Source of the DNA: Zhengitettix transpicula
Taxonomy: Eukaryota; Arthropoda; Insecta; Orthoptera; Tetrigidae
Length of the DNA: 64,000 nucleotides
Reading direction: 5' to 3'
Assembly: GCA_037074705.1 (NCBI GenBank)
Contig: CM073593.1
Coordinates: 57,913,501-57,977,500, forward strand
The notes below the pieces were generated by a model. The model saw only the letters and a list, made by a program, of their open reading frames with translations. It made no database searches and had not been told where the DNA came from. Below are positions 24,482 to 36,248 of this stretch, piece after piece; within the stretch, counting starts at the first letter, position 1; every line of letters starts with the position of its first letter. Position numbers and translations under genes: made by a program.

Positions 24482-26713
24482 AGGCGAACTGAGTCAATTA
24501 AAATAATTTTCTCTTGAATTTCCGTGGCAATTCTTATACACAGTGATCGAAAAGTCGTGCACATTTACATTACAACATATGTTTAAATTAATATGGTTAT
24601 CTTCTGAATTGTTAGGCAATGTTACATCCGGATATTTCACACAAAATTGGTCTACAACAAATTCGTATGAACGATTGACAAAAGAATGTTCATCAATGAA
24701 CACTCGTTTCTCTCGGGAATACAACATGTTTACGAAGCTCTGATCTCCGCAATACTACAGACGTCACGCGACCAGTACACATTTCAATGGCCCCTACATT
24801 GTAATACTACTACGTTGTCTATTTACAGACACATTTATTTAGATATTCGCGACTTTTAGATCTCTCGGAATACAAAAGATTTGCAACTGTATCTAAAAAC
24901 AAACTTTTCGTAGAAGACATCTACAGAAACCTAAAATATTGAATTACATACAGTTGTATTACAAAAAGAAATAAAAAATTCTCTGTTTGGGTTAAGGACA
25001 ACGAAATGGAAATTAATTGTTTGAGAAGCATTTCCACATCGTTTACAATCAAATTAAACCAAATATGCATGGAGAACTCATTACATCTCCTCACTAGGAC
25101 TTTATTCTTTCTTTAAAAAAAAGGTATGGGGCTGTTCTGCTTTCGTGAGACTAATCTGATAATTCATGGATGCTTGTCGGGATCCTTATCAGACAAATAA
25201 TATTAATAACCTTTAAATTTAAAAGAATATCTCTGTAATATTCAAATGTAAAACCCCTTGAAGCAGATTCCAATTAGAAACCAAACATGTTGCGTTAATG
25301 TAATTAAAATATATTAAGGTCAAAAGTAGTTAAATTAAAAGATTAAGATAATTCATGAAAATATTATAAACAAATAACAGTCCGTATATATTAATTCTTA
25401 AAAATTGCGATAGTTGTACTTCCCATGTTGATTCCAAGACTGCTACCATTTAATTTTCATAAAAATTATATTTTTAACAATTATTGCAAATACTCTAACC
25501 ACGATTTCAATTTTATTTTTTACGCTAAATAATAGTCCAGAAATAGGATATTTAAGCAGAATTGATACAAATATTATAAAACTTAAGTTTCACTGTGAAT
25601 CCCCTACATTAGAAGTATCACTAAAATTGATGGTTTTCATAGTTATGACACTAGAAATATAGTTTTCATCACTAGACTTTATTTTTCTGTTGTAGAGTAT
25701 TTTCAATAATTGTTATTTGGAAATAAATTTTTTATCAGTTTTTCTGATGTAGGTTAGCAAACAAACTTGCAACTGGTATGACAGGCACATCATACAATTT
25801 TATTTTTTTCAAATGATAGTGACACAATTTTGCAGAAAGTTCAATTTATAAGATAAAATATATATTAATGTTTAAAATTCGAGGCCGTTTATTTTTCAGA
25901 TGAAAACATCCCAAGTATTAATACGATTTATTAATTATTCTGTGTTGATAAAATAACCTAAAAACCCTTATTCGTTAAGGCAGAAAAACACTGTATAATT
26001 GAGTTTTCTCCGTGCCAACTGCTCTCCACAAGAGTTAGAACCACGAAAAATTACAGTTGAAGCACGTACAAAAATTTAAAAGGTATGCTGAGGGTGTTCA
26101 TGTGTTTATGACTTGGAAAGCTCTCGGAACGAGTCCTTCTGGCACTGTAAATGTTGCTGTTCACCGTCTGAATGTAATTAGAACAAACTTTCCTTAACTT
26201 ATTGTGGAAGCAGAATACATTAGCAACTCCTAGCGGTGTGCCACAACCCTCGGACAATCGTTTCGGACAAAACAACACGGCGAACAGTAAACCGTTTGGT
26301 AACAAAGAAGGAAATGAGAACAGTATTAATAAATGCGATGGTTGGCAACAGTCTAACGTATCTGAAGTTATTAATATAGAATTTTAACACGTTCAGTTTA
26401 TTAGTCTTCACGTTATTTGGTACCTGGTTCTTTGAAATCTCGAGAGTAGCGGCTTCGACGTTTGTTCAATAACCAGTTCATTTTACGGAAGCCTGGTGGT
26501 ATCCATGGTCTTGAATTATTTGCTACGAGTACATGCAATATCTTTATATTATAGCACTTTAATTAGGAACATAATTGGAGTATTTTTATAAACAAAATAG
26601 CAGCTCCTGCTTTGGATTAATATTAATTATACTGGTGAAAGATATACTTACTCACAAAATGTTTCGAACCTAGTTTGTTGGTGTGAATGTAATTTTAAGA
26701 TAGTTTGCGTATA
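24482..26713. other. AT-rich stretch, no supported gene
   Basis: Frames at 24494-24743 and 26051-26411 overlap on opposite strands and show no domain. Nothing else was recognised. Confidence 0.45.
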
Positions 26714-26730
26714 GTCAACGAAACGTTGAC
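26714..26730. repeat. short perfect palindrome
   Basis: GTCAACG and CGTTGAC flank AAA, a 7-bp perfect stem. It is followed by GGAGCTAGTATTAAACGAA, a tail arrangement that resembles ends of PLE-type elements (GAAACGT followed by an AT-rich tail), but no core CTGANGA box is present. Confidence 0.6.
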
Positions 26731-27305
26731 GGAGCTAGTATTAAACGAAATAAAAAAATTAAACGACTCTGTTGACAAATTTAAAGAAAATTAGGCATAA
26801 GCTTAAAACTTTTTATGCATGAAATAATGACCTATGTTAATGGAATAGTGAAAATACTAAGGAACTTATGCGAGATAATTTACCTGTTGACATATTAAGA
26901 TATTATTTAATAGTTACAGCATTGGCTGGATAATGCGACTCCATACATTTTTATAACAATGATATGTTTAATCACAGTATAACCTCACAGATTCAATTCC
27001 TTCAGGATTTAATTAAAATTAATTATATAACGATTTTATTTTTATAAAGATTGAAATGACCGCAAGTCGTATCTCTGGGTTTTATTGTGGGCCTTTCGGT
27101 TCAAACAAAAATTATTATTGCCTCTGTACGGCAGGTTTTTTTTACATCACAGCTTCTCCACAGAAACGTATAAACGGAAATCCAGTCTTTCCGCCTGCAA
27201 ATTAGGCTACCGAACACAAAAATCTCACCTGTAAGCAGAACAAAATAGATGAGATTCTTAATCCAGTCTTTCTCCCTAGCTTTAATTATGAGATTTTAAT
27301 CCATT
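26731..27305. other. no feature seen
   Basis: AT-rich sequence without supportable genes or repeats. Confidence 0.5.
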
Positions 27306-27510
27306 TTCGTCTCCTTCAGTCAAATCATGTTTCTTGCTTTCTCTACGAACGACAACTAATTGATTAAAGTACATATACGGCTCCCTCAGTCAAGTCATGT
27401 TTCTTTGTTGCTCTCTAAAAGATAATTACCTTCATTTAAATACATATACGACTACATCAGTCAAATCATGTTCCTTTGTTAATCTCTAAACGACAAATAA
27501 TATAATTCTT
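27306..27510. repeat. 70-bp minisatellite, about three units
   Basis: The block TCAGTCAAATCATGTTTC recurs at 27316, 27386 and 27457 (spacing 70 and 71). Each is followed by TTTGTT or CTTTCTCTA-like sequence, AACGACAA or AAGATAA, and TACATATAC at the unit end. Units differ at roughly one base in five, so the array is old. No coding role is seen. Confidence 0.85.
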
Positions 27511-29399
27511 GCTACGTTATCAAAACAGGTTCTAAGCGAAAAGTTGTTGGATAATGAGAACAATTATTACTCTGAATTTTTTAACTAGGGTGATATTTTA
27601 GTCAGATTAATTTTATTAGGTATATTTATATCTGAATTAGTTAGACAGCCAAAAGTGGGTTTGCTAACAAATAAGTGTTGAGGAATTTGTTACATATTAA
27701 GTATGTGTGAGGGTATTACAAGTCACTTGCATCAACGCTAATCAATTTAATTACTGGTGTAACACCCATAGAGTTCTTCTCCTCAGTTCTACGGTTGCTA
27801 CGTTTTAATTCAGTCGGGACTTATAACTCGCAATGTCACGGGTGAAAGTTTTGTTAACGAGAAAATAAAACGATTCGCGTGTAAAGTTCCTGTTCTAGCC
27901 TCCATTTTCGTTCGTAGCCATTATATTTAATTGCCAAAACGATTTTCAGACGTCAGCTAATGTTCGTGTAGTTGCCGAGGAAGACATCACAGCTATTGAA
28001 GAAGAACTTTCTTTTCTTTGAAAGTACTATTATTATTACAGAGCCAGTGGTATTTCATGCAACTTTGAGAAATGCGTTTCGATGCCATTCCTTGTCACAA
28101 ATTATTATAAGTGCAGAGTTTAAGGCACTCAAAACCGTGAATTACATAAGAAAATTCGACACAATTCAAGAGTTAAGTAATTATTAAACCTTTGTAATTT
28201 TAATTGGACCAAAACTCGTCAAATTCATTAAATTTAAAAGTAAGTACGATTTTTAAGTCCATAAAAATTTTCATGTTCAACGTAGTCGACCAAATACACA
28301 CTAAAATGTTAATTAGAAACATAAAACAAATAATTTTATGCGTATAAAAATTCAGTAATATAATGACATTTTATATCAAATACCTGTCAAATAAAATGTG
28401 TAATTCAGAAACAAATAATAAAAATAATAAAACTCAATTGAGTAGCAATTTAAATTTTCATGTAGGCTTTTTCAAGTAATATTAGCTTACGTAAAACTTC
28501 AGATAAGTAAATAAAGAAACTTTATATAATAACGAGATTCTTAATAATGCACTGTTGTTATATATATAATTATTGTAGAGTGTCAAATATTTCTTTCATA
28601 ATTAATATGATTGATCCTCAAAATTACCCTTTCTTACTAAGAACACTTATTATACTTTCTATTCTATTACACTATTTTACTGAGATGTGTGTTGAGCGTT
28701 GATATATATATTGTTACGTTGAGATTTATATATATCCTTAATTCTGGGATGTATTCTTATCTTTTTACATATTTTCCTTAATTTCATTTAATTTATTGAT
28801 CATCTTTTGATTAAATAGGTCTTACAATATACATAGGTATATAAAATATTTATGAAAAATAAAACCTTAAATACAGACTATATCGGTACTACTATATGTT
28901 ATATATTTTTATAAAACATTACAAGTGTTATTACTCTAACTGAAAATTTTATAACTTAATTGAAACAACTCCGTTTTTTAAAGAATGGTTATGACGTAAT
29001 CTGGAAAGCTTTCTGAAATTTTTAAAATAAATAGGACACTATATTAAAGGTCTCTAATATTATAAACAGTCCAATATTACTGAAAAATAATTTATTTCAA
29101 AACGTGATAATGAAATTATAATATATATAATTATGAATTTGACCAAATATTAAAATTACTATTTTATGCATTAATGCTTAATTTAAATACATTAATGACA
29201 TGAAAGCAAATGGCAGTGTACATATAGGATACATATTATTGAGAAAATAAAATACTTGAATTTATAAAAATACTCTTATTAATTATAAAATACCTCAATC
29301 AGAAAATTAATTACATGATGACTATAACACTGATATGAATAGCATACGTTATATAAAATGTGAATGAGATAAACATTAAATTAACTAAGAGGGCAGTAC
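27511..29399. other. AT-rich stretch, no feature seen
   Basis: No gene or recognised repeat; 28200-29400 is especially AT-rich. Confidence 0.5.
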
Positions 29400-30735
29400 A
29401 AAAATTAAATGTTTTCTTTAGATTTGTTAATGGTTTTAGGATTTTGCTATTTAATTTTTAATTTTCTTGGTCGCGTCCATGTTAAAGTTATAGACGGTCA
29501 CATTAGGTATTTAACTAATTGGGATAATAATTGTCTGCTGGTGATATTGTTGTTGTATAATCAGATGAGGCACCGATTCCAATTGTTTTGACGAATTTGG
29601 TGAGTCTTTGCATGGCTTCCAGGTTTGTGCAAAGATCCGTTCTAGACGCATTGTCCAAGGTAGTCCTTCTTTTGTGCGCGTATGTGGTACAGTCATACAG
29701 AATATGAGTTATGGTGAGGGGAATGGCGCATGTCTCACAAGTGGGTTGAGGTTCCCTGGAAAAAATATGAGTGTGTTAATTTAGTGTGGAGGTTTGTCAA
29801 TCGGGAAACAATGATTTGCTGTCTTCTGGGAGCGTAGCTAATAAGGCGAAGGTCTGCGCTGTCTTCGAGTTCCTGGTGGATTGATTGGTCCGTTGTTGTC
29901 GGCCTTCCTAGTTCGTTGTCAGGCTCTGTTAATTTCTATTTTGGTTTCTTTGAAGATATCTTGTGCTGAGCAGATTGGAATTTGGGTTGAGGGCAGAGAT
30001 GAGTTCGCTTCCGCCCTTTCATTTCCCATAATTCCTGAGTGTGCGGGTATTCATGCCAGTTGGAGTCTATTTTTGAGTTCGGTTTCTTCAAGTATTATTT
30101 GTCTAATAAAGTTAATTCTTCTGTTTCGGAAGTTAGGGTTTTGTATCTGCTTGATGGCTTCCATGGAATCGGTTAGATTGATGAGGTTTTTAACTATGGA
30201 TTTCTTGGCCATTTTGATTGCCATTTCAATAGCTACGATTTCTGCTGACGTAGCTGAGGAGAGTCTATTTGTTCTTGTAGATTTTTGTATTTAGTTAAAT
30301 ATTACGGCACTTGAGGTTGTATTGTTAGTTATCGATGCGTCGGTGAATATTTGTTTGGGGTTATTATGGGTCATGAGTAGGTTTTGTAGATAGAGATTAT
30401 CCTTAGTTCTGAGGAGATTGTTGGTTATGAGACTGAGTGAGGTGTCAATAGGTAGGTCAGCAATTTTCCATGGTGGGATGGTAGGAACAGAGTTGTGGAT
30501 AATTTAATTGTAGGAGAAGAGAGTAGGTGTCGGAGCAGGTTATTAGCTATTGTGTGGAAAGGTAAAGGGTATGTTGGCTGTTGTGGGACGTAGTTAGGGT
30601 GGGGATGGGTGAGCGATCTGATATTTAGGTCATTTGCTTCTTGTATTTTTAAAGCAATCCTGCTGGTGATCAACATCCTTCTCATGTGTAGGGGTATTTC
30701 TTTAGCTTCGTTGGGGAGGAAAATTTGTAAAATTA
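29400..30735 (-). pseudogene. LINE 3' half: RNase H domain and zinc knuckle (decayed)
   Basis: Minus-strand remnant of the C-terminal part of a non-LTR retrotransposon ORF2. Reading in element order from 30735 down: RT C-terminal linker (IPLHMRRMLITSRIALKIQE; HPNYVPQQPTYPLPFHTIA); RNase H domain with FTDAS (about 30340), AEIVAIEMAIKMAKK (about 30240), NLTDSMEAIKQIQN (about 30165) and WIPAHSGIMGNERADS (about 30030), so the D-E-D-D residues are all still encoded; then RLTN-type linker and CETCAIPLTITHILYDC (about 29740), a C-x2-C-x7-H-x4-C knuckle. The protein would end PADNYYPN, and the 3' UTR contains GGACGCGACCAAGAAAATT. At least one in-frame stop (SSAVIFN-stop) and several frameshifts kill it. 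RNase H-bearing LINEs include the I and R1-related clades; assignment within these is uncertain. The 5' two-thirds (endonuclease, RT core) are missing, as expected for 5' truncation. Confidence 0.88.
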
Positions 30736-33700
30736 TCTATTCGTCATTCGCCAAGTGTGTGAATAAGACGTAGAAGCGTGACCTCTTAAAACACAACAAG
30801 ACGGAGAGAGAGCATTCGAAAACATTCTGATCAGCTTGAAAACTTATGTTCTTACAGGAATTATAATAACAACTTTGCATTTGTCTCCAATTAAAGAAAT
30901 GGACAGTCAGGCTCACGAAAATTCTTTACAAAATATAAAGTAAGAGCCGAAAAGGGCAGTTCAAGGAAATATGCGGAGACATGCAAATTAAGTAGACGTG
31001 AGTCAGCGCAAAAGGAGCGACAGTAAATACTTGACGGGACCTCATCTGCAATTAGAATTTCACATGGGGAACCGTGCCATGGTCATAGCAGTTAGCCACT
31101 GCAAAGTGGAAAACCGTGTCATCCGTGGCGCAACCAGCTCCTGCAGCATCTCTGGACCGACATTCTAGGTATGTGCACGTACTCGTTCCGGACCCAAGTA
31201 GCTTATGTTTATACAGCCAGAAAATTCGGACTGTCGTTAAAAACTGGTTGTATTTATTCTTTCAATTTATTCCGACAGCCGCTTCGATACAAAACAGGCT
31301 CCGAAAACGATGTAAGTAGAGTTTGTCACATATAGAAGAACGTTTTACACATTATCAGAGTTCGAGTAGTTGCAGATAGAGTGAGAATCGTGTAAGAATA
31401 CCCTCATTTATCTTTTCATTCAAAAAAAATATTACAGGGCTATTAATAAGTTAGTATATTAATGCTAATAAAACTACCCTGAATACGACTTAACTAATTT
31501 AGATTATATTCATTAATTCCATCAGCCCTGTGTCAAATCATGACATAAATACATTGATAAATATTAAAATACATCAGTGAAAAACAAAAATTCGAAAATT
31601 ACTACATAAAGAAGTACGAAATTAAACAAATATATATGAATGGGAATATAAATAACGTAAACATTATTAAATGAAAAAAATATAGAAATACATAAATGGA
31701 TATAAATAAGTACAAAAACCAGAAATAATTAACAAGTATGAAAATATGCCAGTAATAATATAAGCAATATTCACAAATAGTGTCTTTAATTCTACCCTAT
31801 GATATCAGTTGAATTTCATATTATTTATTACATCACAAACCATTCATTTATTATATGATTTATATAAAATAATTTATGAATTATCTTTTATACCATTTTC
31901 AGGCATTATTATACGCGGATGTATTTTATATTAGTTCCATCACTCTTCAAATGCAGAAATATAAAAGATAAATCCGCTAACAACATAAAAATAAGTTACT
32001 TATTCATATGAACACAAAAATATAAAGAAAAAATAAATTAGTTTTTCACAAGAACTTGAAAAGAAACACTTTGGCGTCTCACATATGGCAGCTGATCTCA
32101 GCAGTGAAATTTAGAGGAAATACTCTCATCCCACGACCACAATGAACACGAAATAATTCAGGTGTATACGCAAACAGAAAGTAATTATGGAAAATTTAAT
32201 AATTATAGTTGTCCGACATCCATTGAATCAATCAATAAATAAGCCATCATGACAGAAACTATTTAACAAAATAAGGAGATGAACACAACACTTCATGAGT
32301 TGCTCTACTATGAAATAACAAATTCAAAATTTTTCGTTTCTTGAAATTACAGAAAATAAATTACATTCATAATTGTAGAATTACTCTATACCAAATTTTT
32401 TATTTATACCTTTGCAGCTGAGGAGTTTCTAAGAAAAGTAAACTAAACGTATTATTGGTTTCTGACATGTTGGCCGATTTATTTATTTATGTCAATTTTA
32501 AATACATTAACCAGTACTTCGGAACTAATTTGCTTAAATTGCGTACCTAACAAACGCAGAATATTTATGTCAGTACACTGAAAATAAAATATAATTAACA
32601 TGAATTAATGGATTTCAATTTTTATTTAACTGCCCATGAATAATTTGAGTTAATATACTTGGTTATTCAACCACAATAACACTTGTTTGTGGTGAAAAGA
32701 AACCTTTGTTGTTATTTACTGTCCACATAATTCAGTAAAGAACTGCGTCCTTACTTTCACGGCATAACGAGCCATGGTAAGTGGGGAACATAAAACAGTG
32801 CCTCCCTTTTCTTCTCACCAGCTTTTTACTAGAGCAGAAACTATAACTACTCCATTAATCAATTTCTCAATTGCAGCCTAGGATGAAGAAACTCGTCTTG
32901 GAACACCTCCTGCATGAGGCATAATCATAAAAGACTTGTCGACATCAAATCAAAGCATGGCAGAAAAATATCAGCTTACTACCCTTAGGCCGAATTTTTT
33001 ACACGCAGCACACGAACATAACCATTAATTTGGTGTCAATAGTTCGACTCCGATTGGAATTTATTGCTCTAAAATTATTCGTCTGCGTCTTATATTATTT
33101 TCACGTAATCTAGAAAACAATATACGGTTTGTGTGCATTCAAGTTTTTGTGCAATTGGGCTGACGGTTGGGTAAGCTTGTCTTGCTATGGAATGCATACG
33201 TCAGTTAAGAATAGCCACTTGCTCACTAAAATGTAGGTCAGTCGCAAGGGGACAAGAATAATAGTTACAGAGTCATTAAAAATGAAGACTCCTATTTCTT
33301 AAATTATTTTGTTGACTTACGAAACGTAGCATTTGAATAAATAATAAACAGGTGCCATAAGTAGAAGCCAATGTAGCATTAAATATTCTACTTCACTAGT
33401 TTCGAGCTAATGGATTATCAGTTAAATGTGAAATATCACATTTTATGCAATTTTAATAAATAAAATAGCCGACATTAGAATGTAATCCATAGTTGTGGGG
33501 TTTGCTGATTGGTGACAGTCTCAATGACACTTACCTTTGTAGAACCTTCTAGACGGCTGTTTATAAATAGTATTCAAGGAAAAATGTAACTGGAGTGAAA
33601 ATATTAACAGACAGGTGAGAAAGAGGAGTGGATTATAAATCACCATTAACAGATAAATTTTTGTTTGCTCAAGGGTGGGGGATCACCCAAGAATTATTTA

Positions 33701-34019
33701 TTCTGTCTCATGAAGTTGTAAGAAAAATAATTTTTAATATCACGTTTGGGGCGATAATACAGTATATATTATTTATTCATTTTACAGTCTAGCATAATAT
33801 TGGGATAGGTAAATACTCGGTCAATTTATTTATATGCAGTTAATTAAAAATGCAACTTTCAAGTAACCAGCCGTTTCCTGTGATAGGTTCTTGACTAAAG
33901 CATCGTTGGATGAAACAGGTAATGAATGCCTTTCACAATAATTTTGAACGTTCCAATACGTGTTTTTATAAAGAAATAGCAAAACTTTAAGGCTTTCCCG
34001 TACATCAGTCGCACAATTT
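30736..34019. other. AT-rich stretch, no supported gene
   Basis: No domain was recognised in the short frames (for example 31116-31319). 31560-31740 is A-rich simple sequence. No repeat shared with other parts of the window was seen. Confidence 0.5.
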
Positions 34020-34432
34020 TGTTTAGAGTAACAGACTACATGCGGGTAATCCACATGGTGACAACTCCCCTTTAATAGCAAATGAAGAGATTTGAAAGGA
34101 GGGATGTGGAAGGGTAGAGGAAGGTAGCCAAGGGTTTACTTGTCCCCCCCCCCCGGGCTGAGGTTTAAGGATCCTACCCGGCATTCGACTAAAAATTATG
34201 CAGGACAAACCCTAGAAAACCTGAATCAGGTAGGTCGGGCATTGGGCCCCTTTCCGATGGCGGGAGAAGGGTTTGTTGTGGGAACGCAGCATTTCCTTCT
34301 CCGTGCCACGACCAGTTAAGGAGGCAGCTGGCCGACTATTCCAATGGGAATAGCGGACAACTCTTACCGTATGCCCAAGGAACATACACCTCTCAAAACA
34401 GGTCGAGGTGCCTCGGCTTGTGGGAACTTTAA
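34020..34432 (-). repeat. ~430-bp interspersed repeat, near full-length copy
   Basis: Minus-strand copy running from TTCCCACAAGCCGAGGCACC (34432 end) to CTGTTACTCTAAACAAAATT (34020 end), with all internal blocks (CGGCCAGCTGCCTCC, CTTCTCCCGCCATCGG, GAATGCCGGGTAGGATCC, CTTGGCTACCTTCCTCTACC). The GCCCGGGGGCCC block has expanded to an 11-C run at 34144-34154. The overlapping minus-strand frames at 34364-34913 extend into the left flank; they are short, in different frames and without a recognised domain. Confidence 0.85.
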
Positions 34433-36014
34433 TTCAAAAAAACCTGAGAGAGAATAGACCTCGCAGGCTTTCTTCCAGTCGCATAATAGTGTAATAGTCT
34501 TCAGTATGAACAACATATTCCTGTCATCTGGGAGCGACACATTCAAAACTGGAAACATTTCAGTTCTGTGCTGCTGACTGCTCGTTAAAAATGATAAATA
34601 GTCTTCACCTGCATTTAACGTGGTAGCTCTGCTGGACGGTCGGAAGAGAAGAGACCCCCTTTTGTGACGACCACACCTGTAACAGTGGAGAGTTCTTTCC
34701 ACGGACGTCTTGCAGGATGCTAATAAGCAGGTGAGACGAATAGCCGCAGGCAGAGTCCGCTAAATTCCTAGCCGCCTCGTCCGTGTGTAGAAATCCTCGG
34801 TGGACATGTACGCAATGCCCTCTGACGTAACGATGACACAACCTGTCTGTGGTCATCGCGAGGCGAGGACCAGGGGTCGCCACCTGAACACTAAGTAGGC
34901 GTTTCTCCCACAACAGAGCAAAGACTTTCCCGTCGTAATTGATGCACTATTAAGATTTCGGATAAACAATCGTCGAGAGCTGCTGCCATAGAGATTAGGA
35001 TAGTGAGATAGCTTCAGAGGGACCATTAATTATCGACGTCAGCAGGTGTCAACTAGCATTAAAATAACAAGTGTAGCGGCGATCATAATCATACAGCACT
35101 TCGTGTTATCATGTTCCACAAAGAACATCCAAGTCTTGAGACTGTAATAAATAACGTGAGCAGCTCTAAAAGAGCATAAAGCCGACTTGCCGAATGATGG
35201 TTAAGGTCGCTCCTTAATTGGTGAATCTCCAAGTAAAAATAATAGCCCTATAAATTTGAATGATAATATCTTGAGATATACTATCCCAATTTTAATAAAA
35301 CTGGTCCACTTTTTCAGATAGTTTCATGCGGTTTAAAGGCTTGTATTGAATGACAGACATTCTGTATTTTTTTTTCTAAAACCTGTGGAGTCCGTGGTTT
35401 TAACACGTTAACAAACGAGCACTTGAGTCACATATTGATAAAAAAAAATTAAGCATCTAACCAACTTCAAATTTCAGGAGATATATAAGAACTATTTGAA
35501 AAGAATTACTGAAACGTTTTATTATAAGTCTTATTAATGTAAATTTAATGCTGTGACACTTGAACTTTGAAACCATCGACACAGTGTGTTCCGTGTCTTA
35601 ATTAAGTTATGAGTCGATCAAACGAGTTTGAACACACCAGGTCATACAAAACGCGTTGAGAAATTTTTAAAGAAAAGAGAAATTGCAAAGGCCACTCTGG
35701 GTTAAATCGATCGGTTGCCTGACGTTACGCGCAACTTTCCTTGTCCTTTCCTACATTTCGCTAGACGGAGAATCAACAAGTGAACATCGTATGATGCTAA
35801 CCAGAAAGAAGGAGAAACTGCTTATATAATTTCCGACCCTTACTGGAACAACAAGCGCATGTTGCCCAATAAATATCGGTTCATTACAAAAGTCTTTAGA
35901 CGTTATGGATTTGAAAATTACAATTTACATTTCACATGCAATTTCTTCCGCTACTGCTTTCTTAACAAGAATAAAAATTATTCAATAGTGTTTTTATGGA
36001 CCGCGTACGATTAT
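34433..36014. other. no supported gene; GC-richer flank
   Basis: 34440-34920 is GC-richer and open in two different minus frames (up to about 100 codons), but no family is recognised and the frames do not join into one gene. The remainder is AT-rich. Confidence 0.4.
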
Positions 36015-36248
36015 TTTTTTTAGGGTAACAGGCTACATGATGGTAATCCACATGGTGGAAACTCTCCTTTTAAAGCATAGGAAGGCATCTGAAAGGAGTG
36101 ATGCGGAAAGGTAGAGGAAGGTAGCCAAGGGTTAACTAGGGCCCCCGGGCTATAGTTTAAGGATCCTACCCGGCAATTCGCCTAAAATTGATGCAGGGAA
36201 AACCCTAGAAAAACCTGCATCAGGTAGGTCCGATGGCGGGAGAGGGGT
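36015..36248 (-). repeat. ~430-bp interspersed repeat, truncated and internally deleted
   Basis: Minus-strand copy starting at CCCTCTCCCGCCATCGG (36248) and ending GCCTGTTACCCTAAAAAAAA (36015). Compared with the other copies it lacks the AAGGGCGTGGGACAAGTACC block after CGCCATCGG and joins directly to ACCTACCTGATGCAGG. It has the shared 3' end and a distinct 5' end. Confidence 0.85.

Noticed and set aside
29881..30294. 137-codon plus-strand ORF rich in hydrophobic residues
   Set aside because: It is the antisense shadow of the minus-strand LINE RNase H domain, whose conserved motifs are clear.
34364..34913. Two overlapping minus-strand ORFs of 102 and 112 codons
   Set aside because: They are in different frames, lack ATG starts in part, run into the 430-bp repeat and show no domain.
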